Source: Paracoccaceae bacterium (GTDB lineage: Bacteria > Pseudomonadota > Alphaproteobacteria > Rhodobacterales > Rhodobacteraceae). From it: a stretch of DNA of 64,000 nucleotides. Positions 1 to 10,819 of this stretch are shown here, piece after piece. Under the pieces are notes generated by a model. That model was given only the letters and a program-made list of their open reading frames with translations, was not told the DNA's origin and searched no databases. The DNA lies in contig JACKKD010000002.1 of NCBI GenBank assembly GCA_020637675.1, positions 310,001-374,000 of the forward strand, read 5' to 3'. Positions within the stretch are counted from its first letter, which is position 1, and each line of letters starts with the position of its first letter. The position numbers and the translations under genes were made by a program.

Positions 1-1028
<1,028 letters not shown>

Positions 1029-1334
1029 CGGGCGCGCCGCCCGGGCGCCCGCGACCATCATCCAAGCGGCGGTCCGGGGCGGCATCTGCCGGGCCGGCGG
1101 TGCGGCGGGGGACGCGCCCCCGCAGTCTCATCCTTTCGCAGGACGGAGGCCCCGGGTCACACGCGGTCCTTGTCGTGCCCTGCGACACGGGCATTCGACA
1201 CGCGCCAGTGCCGCCTGCGCCGCAATTCTGCCGCCTTCGGCAGGGATTGTCGCCAGGAGGTGCCGGATCCACTTCTTTCCTTGCGAAATGCCCGTCGTTT
1301 CCGCAAAACGCGAGGCAGGAACAGGAGGGCTTGC
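1029..1334. other. Intergenic region after rpoD
   Basis: A gap of 306 bp without a supported gene. It opens with a hairpin directly after the rpoD stop codon: a perfect 7-bp stem (CGGGCGC at 1029-1035 with GCGCCCG at 1045-1051). No T-run follows, so it may only help Rho-dependent termination or protect the mRNA end. At the other end an AGGAGG Shine-Dalgarno sequence (1323-1328) serves the next gene. No clear promoter was found. Confidence 0.5.
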
Positions 1335-2774
1335 GTGGCAGGCGTGAGAACACTCCCTTCGCAGCGGGGCGCTGTCCTGATGCGGGATGGGCAGGTGGTC
1401 GTTCGCCCCGATGGCGCGGGGCGGGCCGCGCAGCGCATGCCGTTCTTCGCGCTCATCGTCTTCGTCGCGCTCCTGATTCCGGCGTTCTTCAATATCGGAA
1501 CGCTGCTGATGACGCCGTCGCGGCTCCTGTTCCTCCTGATGATCCCATTGCTGCTCTTGAAGCTGCTGGGCAGGAACTACGGGCGCATTACCTATGTCGA
1601 CTGGCTCATCCTCTTTCACATGTCCTGGTTCACGCTGAGCGTCTTCGTGAACGCTTCGGCCAGCACCGCGATCACCTACACCGGCGTCAATACGGTCATC
1701 CTGCTCGGCGGCTATCTTGCGGGGCGGGCGGCGATCCGCGACCTCGACCAGTTCCTCGGCTTCGTCCGGTTCTTTGCCCTCGTCCTGACGCTCAGCCTTC
1801 CCTTCATCGTCTACGAGACGCTGACGGGGCATCTCACGATACCGAAGATCGTCGAGATGATCCCGGGTTTCACGTCGAACCGGGATGTACAGTACCCGCG
1901 CCGGATGGGGCTCGATCGGGTGCAGTTCGTGTTCGTCCACCCCATCCACTACGGCTTCTTCTGCTCCCTTTCGGTCGCGCTCTTCTTCCTCGCGATGAAG
2001 AACCAGATGGGCAACTTCCGGCTGTGGGCGCAGACCGCCGTGCTCGCGCTCACTACCTTCTTCTCGCTCTCGAGCGGCCCGTTCCTGTCGATGATCATCC
2101 AGTTCCTGCTGATCATGTGGCTTTACGTGATGCGCAAGAACGAGCGGCCGTGGATGACGCTGGTCTGGCTCAGCCTCGGGCTCTACGTCGTGCTCGAGAT
2201 AGCGTCGAATGGCCCGGCGCTTTACTACATCATCACGAAGCTGGCGTTTAACCCCGGAACGGCAAACGCACGGCGCATCCTTCTCGACTATGGCATCGAC
2301 CAGGTTATGGTGACGCCGGTCTTCGGCATCTTCAAGCGACCCTGGAACCTGCCGCCCTGGATGACAGGCAGTCTCGACAACTACTGGCTCGGCCTTGCCG
2401 TGGCCTTCGGATTCCCCACCTTCTTTTCGCAGTTCCTCGCGTTCATCCTCGCCATCGTCGCTGTCGCCAAGCGCGATTTTCCCAAGGGCAGCACGCTCGA
2501 CCGGGTGAGAACTGCCTGGGTCATCTCCATGATCAGCGCCACGCTGACGCTCGGCACGGTCTTCGTCTGGAGCGAGATCGCCTCGTTCATGTTCTTCTTC
2601 TTTGGTGCCGGCCTGTGGATGCTGGACACCGAGGTCGAGACCGGCGAGGAGCCGCCCGAGTCCGAGTCCGAGGCGGAGCCGCGACGCGGGCCGCAGTATT
2701 CACGCTTCGGCCCCTCCCGGCAGCGACCGGTCGCGCCGGGGCTTGTGCCGCGCGCGGCGGGGCGCCGGGCATGA
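1335..2774 (+). CDS. O-antigen ligase/polymerase-like membrane protein
   Basis: Predicted inner-membrane protein of 479 residues in the broad O-antigen ligase/Wzy-type polymerase class, which joins or polymerises surface glycans at the periplasmic face. I chose the GTG at 1335 because AGGAGG lies 6 bases upstream; an ATG at 1380 is the alternative. The protein has many hydrophobic stretches (about ten), starting with FFALIVFVALLIPAFF and including LLFLLMIPLLLLKLLG. A large loop follows at about the middle, and the tail is acidic and then proline/arginine-rich. Its stop codon overlaps an ATG at 2771, and two acyltransferase genes follow on the same strand, which supports a role in surface polysaccharide. 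The assignment rests on topology and neighbours, not on catalytic residues. Confidence 0.6.
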   Translation: MAGVRTLPSQRGAVLMRDGQVVVRPDGAGRAAQRMPFFALIVFVALLIPAFFNIGTLLMTPSRLLFLLMIPLLLLKLLGRNYGRITYVDWLILFHMSWFTLSVFVNASASTAITYTGVNTVILLGGYLAGRAAIRDLDQFLGFVRFFALVLTLSLPFIVYETLTGHLTIPKIVEMIPGFTSNRDVQYPRRMGLDRVQFVFVHPIHYGFFCSLSVALFFLAMKNQMGNFRLWAQTAVLALTTFFSLSSGPFLSMIIQFLLIMWLYVMRKNERPWMTLVWLSLGLYVVLEIASNGPALYYIITKLAFNPGTANARRILLDYGIDQVMVTPVFGIFKRPWNLPPWMTGSLDNYWLGLAVAFGFPTFFSQFLAFILAIVAVAKRDFPKGSTLDRVRTAWVISMISATLTLGTVFVWSEIASFMFFFFGAGLWMLDTEVETGEEPPESESEAEPRRGPQYSRFGPSRQRPVAPGLVPRAAGRRA

Positions 2775-2790
2775 GCGGCGGGCCTGCGGC

Positions 2791-3882
2791 ATGAGCGTAA
2801 AATCGGAATTCATCTCGAAACGGTCGGTGCCGCTCGACTGCATCCGGGCGACAGCCATCGTCATGGTCGTCGTCTTCCACGTGGCGACGCGCTATCCCGA
2901 TGCCGCCCTCGACCCGGTCGCCGCATTGTTCCGCGCCTGGGGCACACTCGGCGTCGACATCTTCTTTCCCTTGAGCGGCTATCTCATCACCTCCTTCCTC
3001 ATCCGGCACGCCGATGCCGGTTCGATCCGTACCTTCTTCCTCAGGCGGTTTTTCCGGATCGTGCCGCTCTACATGGCGGCTGTGACGATCTATTTCCTCG
3101 CAGCCAAGGTGCTCGGCCAGGAACCGGGGATCATTGACCGGATCTGGATTCCCTACACGTTCATGACCGGCTGGTTCATCTTCTTCGACGGGGTCGAGAC
3201 GGTGCCCTACACCATCACCTGGTCGCTCTCGGTCGAGGAGTTCTCCTACATCGTCATCGGCCTTGCCGCGCTGGTCGCGCGCCGGTCGCTGCCCGCCTTC
3301 CTCGTTTTCCTGAGCCTCTTCTCATTGGGCCTGAGGTTCTACTTCAACACGGTGGGCCACGGAGGGATCTATCACTTCCCGCTGACCCGGCTCGATTCCA
3401 TCGCCATGGGTGGCGTTCTTGCCTGGGCGATGGGCCGGGGGATGCCGGTCATCGGCCCGATCGCCGTGCTGACACTGATCGCGCTCGGGGCGAGGATGCT
3501 TGGCGGCGCCTTCGCGCCGACCTTCCTTTACACGCTCGTCACCTGCCTGACCCTGCTGGCCATCGCGGTATCGGAGGCCTGGCTCAGGGGCTACCGCGGG
3601 CTCCTCGCCACCGGATATGCGCGGGTGGGATTTTATTCCTACTTCATCTATCTCTTTCACTTCATGGTGCTCGAGGCGCAACTCATGGCCGAGCGCGCGC
3701 TTGGCGTCGGCGGGCTGCCCTTCTGGGTCAATGCCGCGCTCTGCCTCGCTCTGAGCTACGCCGCCGCGGTCGTCTCGTTCCGCTGGTTCGAGGGGCCGAT
3801 GCTGCAGTTCGGGCGGCGGCTCGAGTCGCGGCCGGTCACGCGGGCGGGGGTGGCGGTCGGGACCGGGGCGGGCCGTGACTGA
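2791..3882 (+). CDS. Acyltransferase-3 family membrane protein
   Basis: A 363-residue integral membrane acyltransferase of the acyltransferase-3 (OafA/NodX-like) family, which transfers acetyl or other acyl groups to sugars. The N-terminus shows the family pattern LDCIRATAIVMVVVFH with its conserved histidine, then a DIFFPLSGYLI segment. SVEEFSYIVIG corresponds to the usual SVEEHFYL motif, with the usual histidine replaced by phenylalanine. About ten membrane segments are apparent. The ATG at 2791 begins directly before this family N-terminus, 16 bases after the preceding gene. A second, more canonical paralogue follows at 3907. The two probably decorate a surface polysaccharide; the substrate cannot be told. 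Confidence 0.82.
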   Translation: MSVKSEFISKRSVPLDCIRATAIVMVVVFHVATRYPDAALDPVAALFRAWGTLGVDIFFPLSGYLITSFLIRHADAGSIRTFFLRRFFRIVPLYMAAVTIYFLAAKVLGQEPGIIDRIWIPYTFMTGWFIFFDGVETVPYTITWSLSVEEFSYIVIGLAALVARRSLPAFLVFLSLFSLGLRFYFNTVGHGGIYHFPLTRLDSIAMGGVLAWAMGRGMPVIGPIAVLTLIALGARMLGGAFAPTFLYTLVTCLTLLAIAVSEAWLRGYRGLLATGYARVGFYSYFIYLFHFMVLEAQLMAERALGVGGLPFWVNAALCLALSYAAAVVSFRWFEGPMLQFGRRLESRPVTRAGVAVGTGAGRD

Positions 3883-3906
3883 GGGGCGCGGGGCGAAGGG
3901 TTCGTT

Positions 3907-5043
3907 ATGGGTGTGCCAGGTTCGGAAATGATGCGGGGCGACGTCACAAGGACGGCCGAGGCGGCCGCGCCGGAGGCAGGGAGCCTGCCGCCCACCCTCG
4001 CGCGCGGGGCGATCCCTTCGCTCGACGGCATCCGGGCGGTGTCGGTGGCGATCGTCTTCTTCGCGCATGCCGGGCTTTCCGACGCCATCGCTGGCGGTTT
4101 CGGCGTGACGATCTTCTTCTTCCTGTCAGGGTTCCTGATCACCACGCTCTTCCTGCGGGAATGGCGCGACACCGGCGGCATCCACATCGGCAAATTCTAT
4201 GTCCGCCGTTTCCTGAGGCTCTCGCCGCCGCTCTTCTTCACGCTCGGACTGGGCTACCTGCTCGTCTGGCTCGGTTTCGCGGACGGCAAATTCGACCCGC
4301 TCGCGATCCTCAGCCAGCTTCTCTATTTCCACAACTACTACCTCGCGGCCTTCCCCGATGGCGGGTCCGTCGTCGTCGGACTGCAGCCGCTCTGGTCCCT
4401 GTCGGTGGAGGAGCACTTCTACCTCATCTTCCCGCTCATCTTCCTGCTCTTCACCCACGGGAAGGTGCGGCTTCCCCACATCGTCGCACTGCTCGTCGTT
4501 ATCGTCGCCTGGCGCTACTTCCGCTGGCAGGTCCTGCTCGACACCCAGTGGACGATCTACATCTCAACCGACACGCGGTTCGACTCGATCCTCTACGGCT
4601 GTCTTCTGGCGCTCATGGAGCGGAACGGGACGGCGCGGCGGGTTCTGCCGGCCGACAACCGACGGCTCACGTTCCTCGTCTTCGGGGCGCTCGCGGTGCT
4701 CGCCCTCTCCATCCTCGCACGCGACATGACGTTCCGGTCAACGCTTCGCTACACGGTGCAGGGTCTCGCGCTGATGGTGGTCTTCCACTACGCGGTCACG
4801 CGGCCCGACTACTGGCTCTTCCGGCCCTTGAATCTTGGCTGGGTCAGGACGATCGGGCTTTATTCCTACTCGATCTACCTCGCCCACTACGTGATCATCC
4901 GCATTCTGGAAAAGTACGGCTGGTTCGAGGGCAACGCCGCGCTCTTCATCGCCGCGGCCGCGGTCATATCCATCGCCTATGCCGCCTTCGTCTGGCATGT
5001 GATCGAGGCGGTGCCGCGCCGGCTCAGGCACCGCTTCGCCTGA
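3907..5043 (+). CDS. Acyltransferase-3 family membrane protein, second copy
   Basis: A 378-residue membrane acyltransferase of the acyltransferase-3 family. It has a short polar N-terminus, then the hallmark LDGIRAVSVAIVFFAH with the conserved histidine, GVTIFFFLSGFLIT, and a canonical SVEEHFYLIFPLIFLL. The last helices contain YSYSIYLAHYVIIRILEKYG, typical of the family C-terminus. The ATG at 3907 gives the full-length protein; an in-frame ATG at 3928 is possible. It is co-directional with the preceding acyltransferase, with a 24-bp gap, so the pair is probably co-transcribed. It ends 5 bp from the convergent frcA gene. Confidence 0.85.
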   Translation: MGVPGSEMMRGDVTRTAEAAAPEAGSLPPTLARGAIPSLDGIRAVSVAIVFFAHAGLSDAIAGGFGVTIFFFLSGFLITTLFLREWRDTGGIHIGKFYVRRFLRLSPPLFFTLGLGYLLVWLGFADGKFDPLAILSQLLYFHNYYLAAFPDGGSVVVGLQPLWSLSVEEHFYLIFPLIFLLFTHGKVRLPHIVALLVVIVAWRYFRWQVLLDTQWTIYISTDTRFDSILYGCLLALMERNGTARRVLPADNRRLTFLVFGALAVLALSILARDMTFRSTLRYTVQGLALMVVFHYAVTRPDYWLFRPLNLGWVRTIGLYSYSIYLAHYVIIRILEKYGWFEGNAALFIAAAAVISIAYAAFVWHVIEAVPRRLRHRFA

Positions 5044-5048
5044 TCCGT

Positions 5049-5822
5049 TCAGGCGGCGGCGTCCTCCGGCGCCTCCTTGGCGCCGGTCATGAAGGCCACG
5101 GCATCCGACATGGTGAAATCTCCCGGCCGGATCACGCAGAGCCTGCGGCCGAGGCGGTGGATGTGGATGCGGTCGGCCACCTCGAAGACATGCGGCATGT
5201 TGTGGCTGATCAGGATGACGGGCAGGCCCCGCGCCCGCACGTCGCGGATGAGTTCGAGTACCCTGCGGCTTTCCTTCACGCCGAGCGCGGCCGTGGGCTC
5301 GTCGAGGATCACCACCTTCGAGCCGAAGGCGGCGGCGCGCGCCACCGCCACGCCCTGCCGCTGACCGCCCGAGAGCGTCTCCACCGCCTGGTTTATGTTC
5401 TGGATCGTCATCAGGCCAAGCTCGTTCAGTTTCTCCCGCGCGAACTTCTCCATCGCCGGGCGGTCGAGCTTGCGGAAGACATGGCCCATGATCCCCGGCC
5501 GCCTGAGCTCGCGCCCCATGAACATGTTGTCGGCGATCGAGAGTGCGGGCGACATGGCAAGCGTCTGGTAGACGGTCTCGATCCCGGCGCCGCGCGCTTC
5601 GAGCGGGGTCGAGAAGGCGACCTTGCGGCCCTCCAGCCAGATGTCCCCCTCATCCGGCACCACGGCGCCGGAGATCGCCTTGATCAGGGTCGACTTGCCG
5701 GCGCCGTTGTCGCCGATCACGGCGAGAATCTCGCCGGGGTAGAGGTCGAAGTCGCACTGGTCGAGGGCGACGACCTTGCCGTAGCGCTTGACGAGATTGC
5801 GGGCTTTGAGAATCGGGTCCAT
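5049..5822 (-). CDS. frcA: Sugar (fructose-type) ABC importer, ATP-binding subunit
   Basis: A 257-residue ATPase that energises a monosaccharide importer on the cytoplasmic side of the membrane. All ABC motifs are visible: Walker A GDNGAGKST (residues 37-45), Q-loop glutamine near 86, signature LSGGQRQ (150-156), Walker B VVILDEPT (170-177) and the switch histidine at 207. It is a single-ABC protein, as in FrcA, rather than the double-ABC RbsA type. The ATG shares one base with the stop of the permease gene (TGATG), so translation is coupled. Gene order (binding protein, permease, ATPase, divergent ROK regulator) matches the rhizobial frc fructose system. The frcK kinase gene of that operon is absent here. 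The exact sugar is inferred. Confidence 0.88.
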   Translation of the reverse strand: MDPILKARNLVKRYGKVVALDQCDFDLYPGEILAVIGDNGAGKSTLIKAISGAVVPDEGDIWLEGRKVAFSTPLEARGAGIETVYQTLAMSPALSIADNMFMGRELRRPGIMGHVFRKLDRPAMEKFAREKLNELGLMTIQNINQAVETLSGGQRQGVAVARAAAFGSKVVILDEPTAALGVKESRRVLELIRDVRARGLPVILISHNMPHVFEVADRIHIHRLGRRLCVIRPGDFTMSDAVAFMTGAKEAPEDAAA

Positions 5823-6895
5823 CACGCGGCCACCTTTCTGATCCACTGATCCACGGCTACGGCGAAGATGATCAGCGCACCGATGAGGAAGAAGGTCCAT
5901 TGCGGGTCGGTGCCGACAAGGCGCAGGCCCATCTCGAAGACGCCCACGATCAGCGCCCCGAAGAACATGCCGAGGATCGAGCCGCGCCCGCCGAAGAGGC
6001 TGATCCCCCCGATCACCACGGCGGTGATCGACTGGATGTTTCCAAGCTGGCCGGTGGAGGCGGTGGGCGAGACCGAGCCGAAGCGGCCGATCATAACCCA
6101 GCCGGCGACGGCGCAGAAGAACCCGGCGAGCGCGTAGACCTGGAGGATCACCCGATCGGTCTGCACACCGGCGAGTTTCGCCGCCTCGGCGTCGTCGCCC
6201 ACCGCATAGACGTGGCGGCCCCAGGCGGTGTGGCGCAGCACATAGGACATGACCAGGACGAGCGCGATCATCAGGAACACGGCGTAGAGCACCTTCACGC
6301 CGCCGGGCTGGATGGCGCGGCCCCAGAACTGGAGCGCGGGCGCGTTCGCGGCAATGTCCTGGCTGCGGATGGTCTCGTTCGCCGAGAAGATGAAGTTTGA
6401 AGCGAGCAGGATCTGCCAGGTGCCGAGCGTCACGATGAAGGGCGGCAACCTCAGCCGCGAGATCAGGAAGCCGTTCATCGCCCCCATCGACGTGCCGAGT
6501 GCGAGGCCGAGCGCGATGGCGAGTGGCGCGGGCAGGCCGTAGCGGAACGAGAGCTGACCCATCAGCACCGAGGAGAAGACGGCGATGGCGCCCACCGACA
6601 GATCGATGCCCGCCGTCAGGATCACGAGACTCTGGGCACATCCGAGGATGCCGACGATGGCGATCTGCTGAAGGATCGTCGAGATCGTCGTCGCCTTGAA
6701 GAAGTTCTCGGACAGGAGCGCGAAGACGACAACCGCGACGGCCAGCACGATCATCGGAACCGCCGACGGTGTCTGGTGCAGCCAGTGCTGCATCCGCTTC
6801 AGCGCGCCTTCCTGCTCGTGGAACTCGGCCACCTTCTCGGAGGCGCCCTTCAGCCCCTCCTCGAAGGCGGTTCCCGCCCTTTGATCCGCAGCCAT
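5822..6895 (-). CDS. frcC: Sugar (fructose-type) ABC importer, permease
   Basis: A 357-residue membrane permease of the RbsC/FrcC family (BPD-transport-2), forming the channel of the importer. The N-terminus is a long polar region (about 45 residues, with GLKGASEKVAEFHEQEGAL) before the first hydrophobic segment, which is characteristic of FrcC-like permeases. About ten hydrophobic segments follow, including ILGCAQSLVILTAGIDLSVG, the family's conserved region near transmembrane segment 3, and GGISLFGGRGSILG near the cytoplasmic loop that meets the ATPase. It lies 97 bp after the binding-protein gene and overlaps the ATPase gene by one base. The solute was inferred from overall operon similarity to frcBCA. 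Confidence 0.88.
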   Translation of the reverse strand: MAADQRAGTAFEEGLKGASEKVAEFHEQEGALKRMQHWLHQTPSAVPMIVLAVAVVVFALLSENFFKATTISTILQQIAIVGILGCAQSLVILTAGIDLSVGAIAVFSSVLMGQLSFRYGLPAPLAIALGLALGTSMGAMNGFLISRLRLPPFIVTLGTWQILLASNFIFSANETIRSQDIAANAPALQFWGRAIQPGGVKVLYAVFLMIALVLVMSYVLRHTAWGRHVYAVGDDAEAAKLAGVQTDRVILQVYALAGFFCAVAGWVMIGRFGSVSPTASTGQLGNIQSITAVVIGGISLFGGRGSILGMFFGALIVGVFEMGLRLVGTDPQWTFFLIGALIIFAVAVDQWIRKVAA

Positions 6896-6992
6896 AGTGC
6901 CCCTCCTTGCGTCCAGTCCTCTTCGCCAGGAAAAAGGGCGGCGCGGGCCGCCCCCTCACTGGTTACCGACACCCGGGTAACGACGCGGCCGA

Positions 6993-8006
6993 TCAGCCCC
7001 AGCAGAGCTCCATGCCCTTGACCGTGTCAATCGACTCCACGCCTTCCGCCGGCTTGTCGGTGATCAGCGCGACGCCGGTGTCGAAGAAGTCCTTGCCCTC
7101 GGTCGGCGCGGGCTTGGAGCCGTCCTTGATATAGGCGGCGATCGCCTCGATGCCCTTCGAGGCCATCAACAGCGGATACTGCTGCGAGGTGGCGCCGATG
7201 ATCCCGTCCTTCACGTTCTGCACGCCCGGGCATCCGCCGTCGACGGAGACGATGAGGGTGGAGCCTTCCTTGCCCACGGCCTTAAGGGCCTCGTAGGCGC
7301 CCGCGGCCGAGGGTTCGTTGATCGTGTAGACGACGTTGACGTCCGGGTCCTTGGCCAGGAGCGCCTCCATCGCCGTCAGGCCGCCTTCCTCGTTGCCGGC
7401 CGTGACCTCGTGCCCGACGATGCGCGGGTCGGTCTCGTCGCCCCATTTGTTCGGATCGCCGAGATCCACGCCGAAGCCCTGAAGGAAGCCCTGGTCGCGC
7501 AGGACGTCCACCGAGGGCTGCGAGATGGCGAGGTCGAGGAGCGCGATCTTGGCGTCCGCGGCCGCGTCGCCCATCGTCGCCTTCGCCCATTGGCCGATGA
7601 GGAGGCCGGCGGCGAAATTGTCGGTGGCGAAGGTCGCGTCCGCCGCGTCGACCGGGTCCAGGGGCGTGTCGAGCGCGATCACGAGCACGCCGGCATCCCG
7701 TGCGGCCGTGACGGAATCGACGATCGCCTTGGTGTCGGAGGCCGTGAGCAGGATGCCCTTCGCGCCGTCGGCCACGCAGGCCTCGATGGCCGCGACCTGG
7801 CTTTCGTGATCGCCGTCGATCTTGCCGGCATAGGTTTTCAGTTCGATACCGAGCTCGGTCGCCTTCGCGGTCGCGCCTTCCTTCATCTTCACGAAGAAGG
7901 GGTTGGTGTCGGTCTTGGTGATGAGGCAGGCGCTGTCGGCCGAGGCGGCCGTGGCGCCGCCGATGAGAAGCGCGGCCGCGGCGGCGCTGGCGAAGAGTCT
8001 CTTCAT
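6993..8006 (-). CDS. frcB: Sugar (fructose-type) ABC importer, periplasmic binding protein
   Basis: A 337-residue periplasmic binding protein that captures the sugar and delivers it to the permease. It begins with a clear signal peptide ([16 protein letters not shown], cleavage near ASA-DS). The mature N-terminus [20 protein letters not shown] is characteristic of FrcB-type periplasmic-binding-protein-4 family members. Later sugar-pocket segments include [19 protein letters not shown] and [12 protein letters not shown]. The ATG at 8006 is preceded by AGGGAGGA, a strong Shine-Dalgarno sequence. It is the first gene of the minus-strand operon and faces the ROK regulator across a 162-bp divergent promoter region with a perfect palindrome. 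Confidence 0.9.
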   Translation of the reverse strand: MKRLFASAAAAALLIGGATAASADSACLITKTDTNPFFVKMKEGATAKATELGIELKTYAGKIDGDHESQVAAIEACVADGAKGILLTASDTKAIVDSVTAARDAGVLVIALDTPLDPVDAADATFATDNFAAGLLIGQWAKATMGDAAADAKIALLDLAISQPSVDVLRDQGFLQGFGVDLGDPNKWGDETDPRIVGHEVTAGNEEGGLTAMEALLAKDPDVNVVYTINEPSAAGAYEALKAVGKEGSTLIVSVDGGCPGVQNVKDGIIGATSQQYPLLMASKGIEAIAAYIKDGSKPAPTEGKDFFDTGVALITDKPAEGVESIDTVKGMELCWG

Positions 8007-8121
8007 GTCGTCCTCCCTGACGAAGGGCCTCGCGCTCCTGCGCGGCCCGGGCATCCCGGACAGGCCGCGTCTGCCTGTCCCCGCCGTCGGTTGTGCCCCG
8101 ACTCGGCGCGGGGTGTCAATA

Positions 8122-8142
8122 AATAAATCAACTTGATTTATT
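8122..8142. promoter_or_regulatory. Palindromic operator between frcB and the ROK regulator
   Basis: A perfect 21-bp palindrome: AATAAATCAA (8122-8131), one central C, then TTGATTTATT (8133-8142). It is strikingly AT-rich in a GC-rich neighbourhood and sits in the divergent promoter region, 116 bp upstream of frcB and 27 bp upstream of the ROK gene. Symmetric AT-rich sites are typical of ROK repressors (NagC/Mlc class), so it is the probable operator controlling both transcripts. Confidence 0.75.
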
Positions 8143-8168
8143 AATAAGGTGAGACCAGACTTGACGCC

Positions 8169-9386
8169 ATGGCGACAGGCGATATGGCGGAAAACATGGA
8201 TGCCATTCTGATCCGCGATCCGATGGGGGGCGCGACGCCCTCGGGCGTGCGCGATCACAACGAGCGCCTCGTCCTGTCGCTGATCCAGCGCCACGGCGCG
8301 TTGCCGTCCGCCGATATCGCCCGCCGCGCCAACGTCTCGGCGCAGACCGTTTCCACCATCATCCGCGCGCTGGAAAAGGACGGCCTCCTGATCCGGGGGG
8401 AGCCGATCCGGGGCAGGGTGGGAAAACCCTCGATCCCGATGGCCCTCAATCCCGACGGGGTGCTCTCGCTCGGGCTCAACATCGGCCGGAAGAGCGCCGA
8501 CCTGGTGCTGATCGACGTCACCGGCGCGATCCGCGCGGTGGCCAAGCGCACCTATGCCTATCCGACGCCCGGCGCGGTGATGCGGTTTCTGGAGGATAAC
8601 CTGCCGAAGGTGACCGCACCGCTGGGCGCACTCAGGGGCGCGCGGCTCGCCGGGATCGGCGTGGCCGCTCCCTTCGAGCTCTGGAACTGGCTCGACATCG
8701 TGAACGCCCCAAAGGAAGAGATGCAGGCCTGGCGGGACTTCGACACGGAGGAGCGGGTCGGCGCCGTGACGGGGCTGCCGGTGATCCTGCGCAACGACGC
8801 GACCGCCGCCTGCACCGCCGAGCATGTCTTCGGCCGCGGCCGCGAGTTCGCCGACTACGCCTATTTCTTCATCGGCTCCTTTATCGGCGGCGGCGTGGTT
8901 CTGAACGACACCGTCTACACCGGGCGCACCGGCAATGCCGGCGCCTTCGGCTCTATTCCCGTCGCATCGGGGCTCGGGGTGCCGCGCCAACTCATCGACC
9001 ATGCGTCGATCTTCCTCCTGGAGCGGCGGCTGGCCGAGGCGGGAATCGATCCGGCCGCGATCTGGGACCCCGGGACGGATTGGGCGACGTTCGGGCCTGC
9101 GCTTGACGACTGGATCGAACACACCGCGCGTCATCTTGCCATTGGCGTGGTCGCCGTCTCGGCCGTGATCGATTTCGAGCGCATCCTGATCGAGGCGAAT
9201 TGCCCGCCCGATGTGCGCCGGCGCGTCGTCGAGCGGACCCGCGTCGCGGTGGCCGGGCTCGACACGCAGGGAATTGGCGCCCCGGTGATCGCAGAGGCGA
9301 GCGTCGGCCGCAATGCCCGCGCCATCGGGGCCGCCGCGCTGCCTATCCTCGACCGCTACCTCCTGAGCCAGCCGCGCTTCGGCTGA
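8169..9386 (+). CDS. ROK-family transcriptional regulator of the sugar importer
   Basis: A 405-residue ROK (repressor, ORF, kinase) protein. The N-terminus carries a winged helix-turn-helix ([20 protein letters not shown], about residues 50-70). It is followed by the actin-like ATPase/sugar-binding fold with [36 protein letters not shown] and [11 protein letters not shown]. It is divergent from frcB and lies 27 bp from the palindrome at 8122-8142, so it is presumably the sugar-responsive repressor of the importer and of itself. The rhizobial counterpart is FrcR. The usual zinc-binding cysteine cluster of ROK repressors is not evident. Confidence 0.87.
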   Translation: MATGDMAENMDAILIRDPMGGATPSGVRDHNERLVLSLIQRHGALPSADIARRANVSAQTVSTIIRALEKDGLLIRGEPIRGRVGKPSIPMALNPDGVLSLGLNIGRKSADLVLIDVTGAIRAVAKRTYAYPTPGAVMRFLEDNLPKVTAPLGALRGARLAGIGVAAPFELWNWLDIVNAPKEEMQAWRDFDTEERVGAVTGLPVILRNDATAACTAEHVFGRGREFADYAYFFIGSFIGGGVVLNDTVYTGRTGNAGAFGSIPVASGLGVPRQLIDHASIFLLERRLAEAGIDPAAIWDPGTDWATFGPALDDWIEHTARHLAIGVVAVSAVIDFERILIEANCPPDVRRRVVERTRVAVAGLDTQGIGAPVIAEASVGRNARAIGAAALPILDRYLLSQPRFG

Positions 9387-9447
9387 GGGCGCTGCGTAGA
9401 CGATGCAGCCCGTGCTATGCTCCTTCCCGCGCAACAGGGAGGCTCGC

Positions 9448-10608
9448 ATGAGCAACGAGGGTCTGACCCTTCTCGTCGGCACGACGAAGGGGGCATTTCT
9501 GCTGTCCGGCGGCAAGGGTCGGGCAGAGTGGAACGTCGCGGGGCCGTTCTGCGGCGGCTGGCCGATCAACCACGTCATCGGCGACCCCGAGAGCGGCACG
9601 ATCTGGGCCGGCGGCGGCGGCGACTGGCAGGGGGCGGGGGTCTGGCGCTCCTCCGATGGCGGGGAGACCTGGGATGTGGCGCGGCTGAGCCGCGGTACCA
9701 TCGACGACTGGGCCGCGAGGGACCCAGACCTCGCCGCGATGGTCGGCTGGGCGGCTGCGGCGACGCCCTTCGACGGGCTCATGAGCCAGGTCTGGTCGCT
9801 TGGCCTAGCTGGCGGCACGCTCTATGCCGGCACGAAGCCCGCGGGCCTCGTCGCCAGCCGCGACGGCGGCGTCACCTGGGCGCGCGTCGAAAGCCTGACC
9901 GACCATCCCTCGGCCGCAGGCTGGAACCCCGGCGCGGCGGGGCTGGTCCTGCACACCATCGTCTGCGACCCTGCGAACCCCGCAAAGCTCTGGGTCGGCA
10001 TCTCGGCCGCCGGCGTCTTCGCCAGCGAGGACGGCGGCGCGAACTGGGAGCGGCGCAACCGGCTCGCCAATGCCGCCGCCTGCGAGGGGCACGACCATCC
10101 AGCCGCGCCGAGGGACGGCGAGACCGGGCATTGTGTGCACAACATGGTGCGCGCGGCGGGCACCGCCGACGTGCTCTACCAGCAGAATCACCACGGCGTC
10201 TGGCGATCCCCGGACGGCGGGCGGAGCTGGGAGGATGTTACCGCCGGCCTGCCCTCCACCTTCGGATTCCCGATCCGCGTGCATCCGCGCGACCCCGATA
10301 CGCTCTGGACGCTGCCCCTGAACGGCGACACCCAGGGCCGCTTCCCTCCCGGCGCGGCGGCGGCGGTCTGGCGGTCGCGCGACGGGGGAAGGACATGGAA
10401 GGACCTGCGCGAGGGGCTGCCGCAGAAGGGCTGTTACTTCACTGTCCTGCGCCAGGCCATGGCCGGCGATGCACGCGATCCCGCCGGGCTCTACTTCGGG
10501 ACCAACTCCGGCTCGGTCTTCGCCAGCCGGGACGAGGGCGAGAGCTGGGACGAGATCGCCCGCCACCTGCCGACGATCCTCGCGGTCGAGGTACTGGACA
10601 GGGGCTAG
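9448..10608 (+). CDS. Asp-box (BNR) beta-propeller protein, sialidase-like fold
   Basis: A 386-residue protein with six Asp-box repeats of form S-x-D-x-G-x-(S/T)-[41 protein letters not shown] and SRDEGESW. These mark a beta-propeller of the sialidase/BNR superfamily. No signal peptide is visible, so it is probably cytoplasmic. The sialidase arginine triad is not obvious, so glycosidase activity is doubtful. The ATG at 9448 has AGGGAGG at 9436-9442. It follows the ROK regulator by 61 bp on the same strand and precedes a BKACE enzyme. Its substrate or partner is unknown. Confidence 0.75.
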   Translation: MSNEGLTLLVGTTKGAFLLSGGKGRAEWNVAGPFCGGWPINHVIGDPESGTIWAGGGGDWQGAGVWRSSDGGETWDVARLSRGTIDDWAARDPDLAAMVGWAAAATPFDGLMSQVWSLGLAGGTLYAGTKPAGLVASRDGGVTWARVESLTDHPSAAGWNPGAAGLVLHTIVCDPANPAKLWVGISAAGVFASEDGGANWERRNRLANAAACEGHDHPAAPRDGETGHCVHNMVRAAGTADVLYQQNHHGVWRSPDGGRSWEDVTAGLPSTFGFPIRVHPRDPDTLWTLPLNGDTQGRFPPGAAAAVWRSRDGGRTWKDLREGLPQKGCYFTVLRQAMAGDARDPAGLYFGTNSGSVFASRDEGESWDEIARHLPTILAVEVLDRG

Positions 10609-10819
10609 GTGCGGACGGCAACTCCCGTCGGGCGGAGTGGCTGCGCCCATTTGGCGCGGACGGGGGCGCCGACCTTGCGATCATGGACGAACTCGGGCAT
10701 GTCGCGACGAGCGGGCATCCAGAGGGTTTCCGTCCATTCCTCGCAGCGGCGCCGGGGAGGGTGCCGGTTGCGGCCGACGGGGCCGCCTGATCGACCGAGA
10801 AGTCAGCCGGGAGCGCGTC

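Noticed and set aside
1029..1051. rpoD terminator
   Set aside because: The hairpin is perfect, but no T-run follows, so it was described only as a hairpin within the intergenic entry.
10609..10790. Short open frame between the Asp-box gene and the BKACE gene (ending GFRPFLAAAPGRVPVAADGAA)
   Set aside because: It could be a small gene or a remnant, but no start site, ribosome-binding site or family could be supported.
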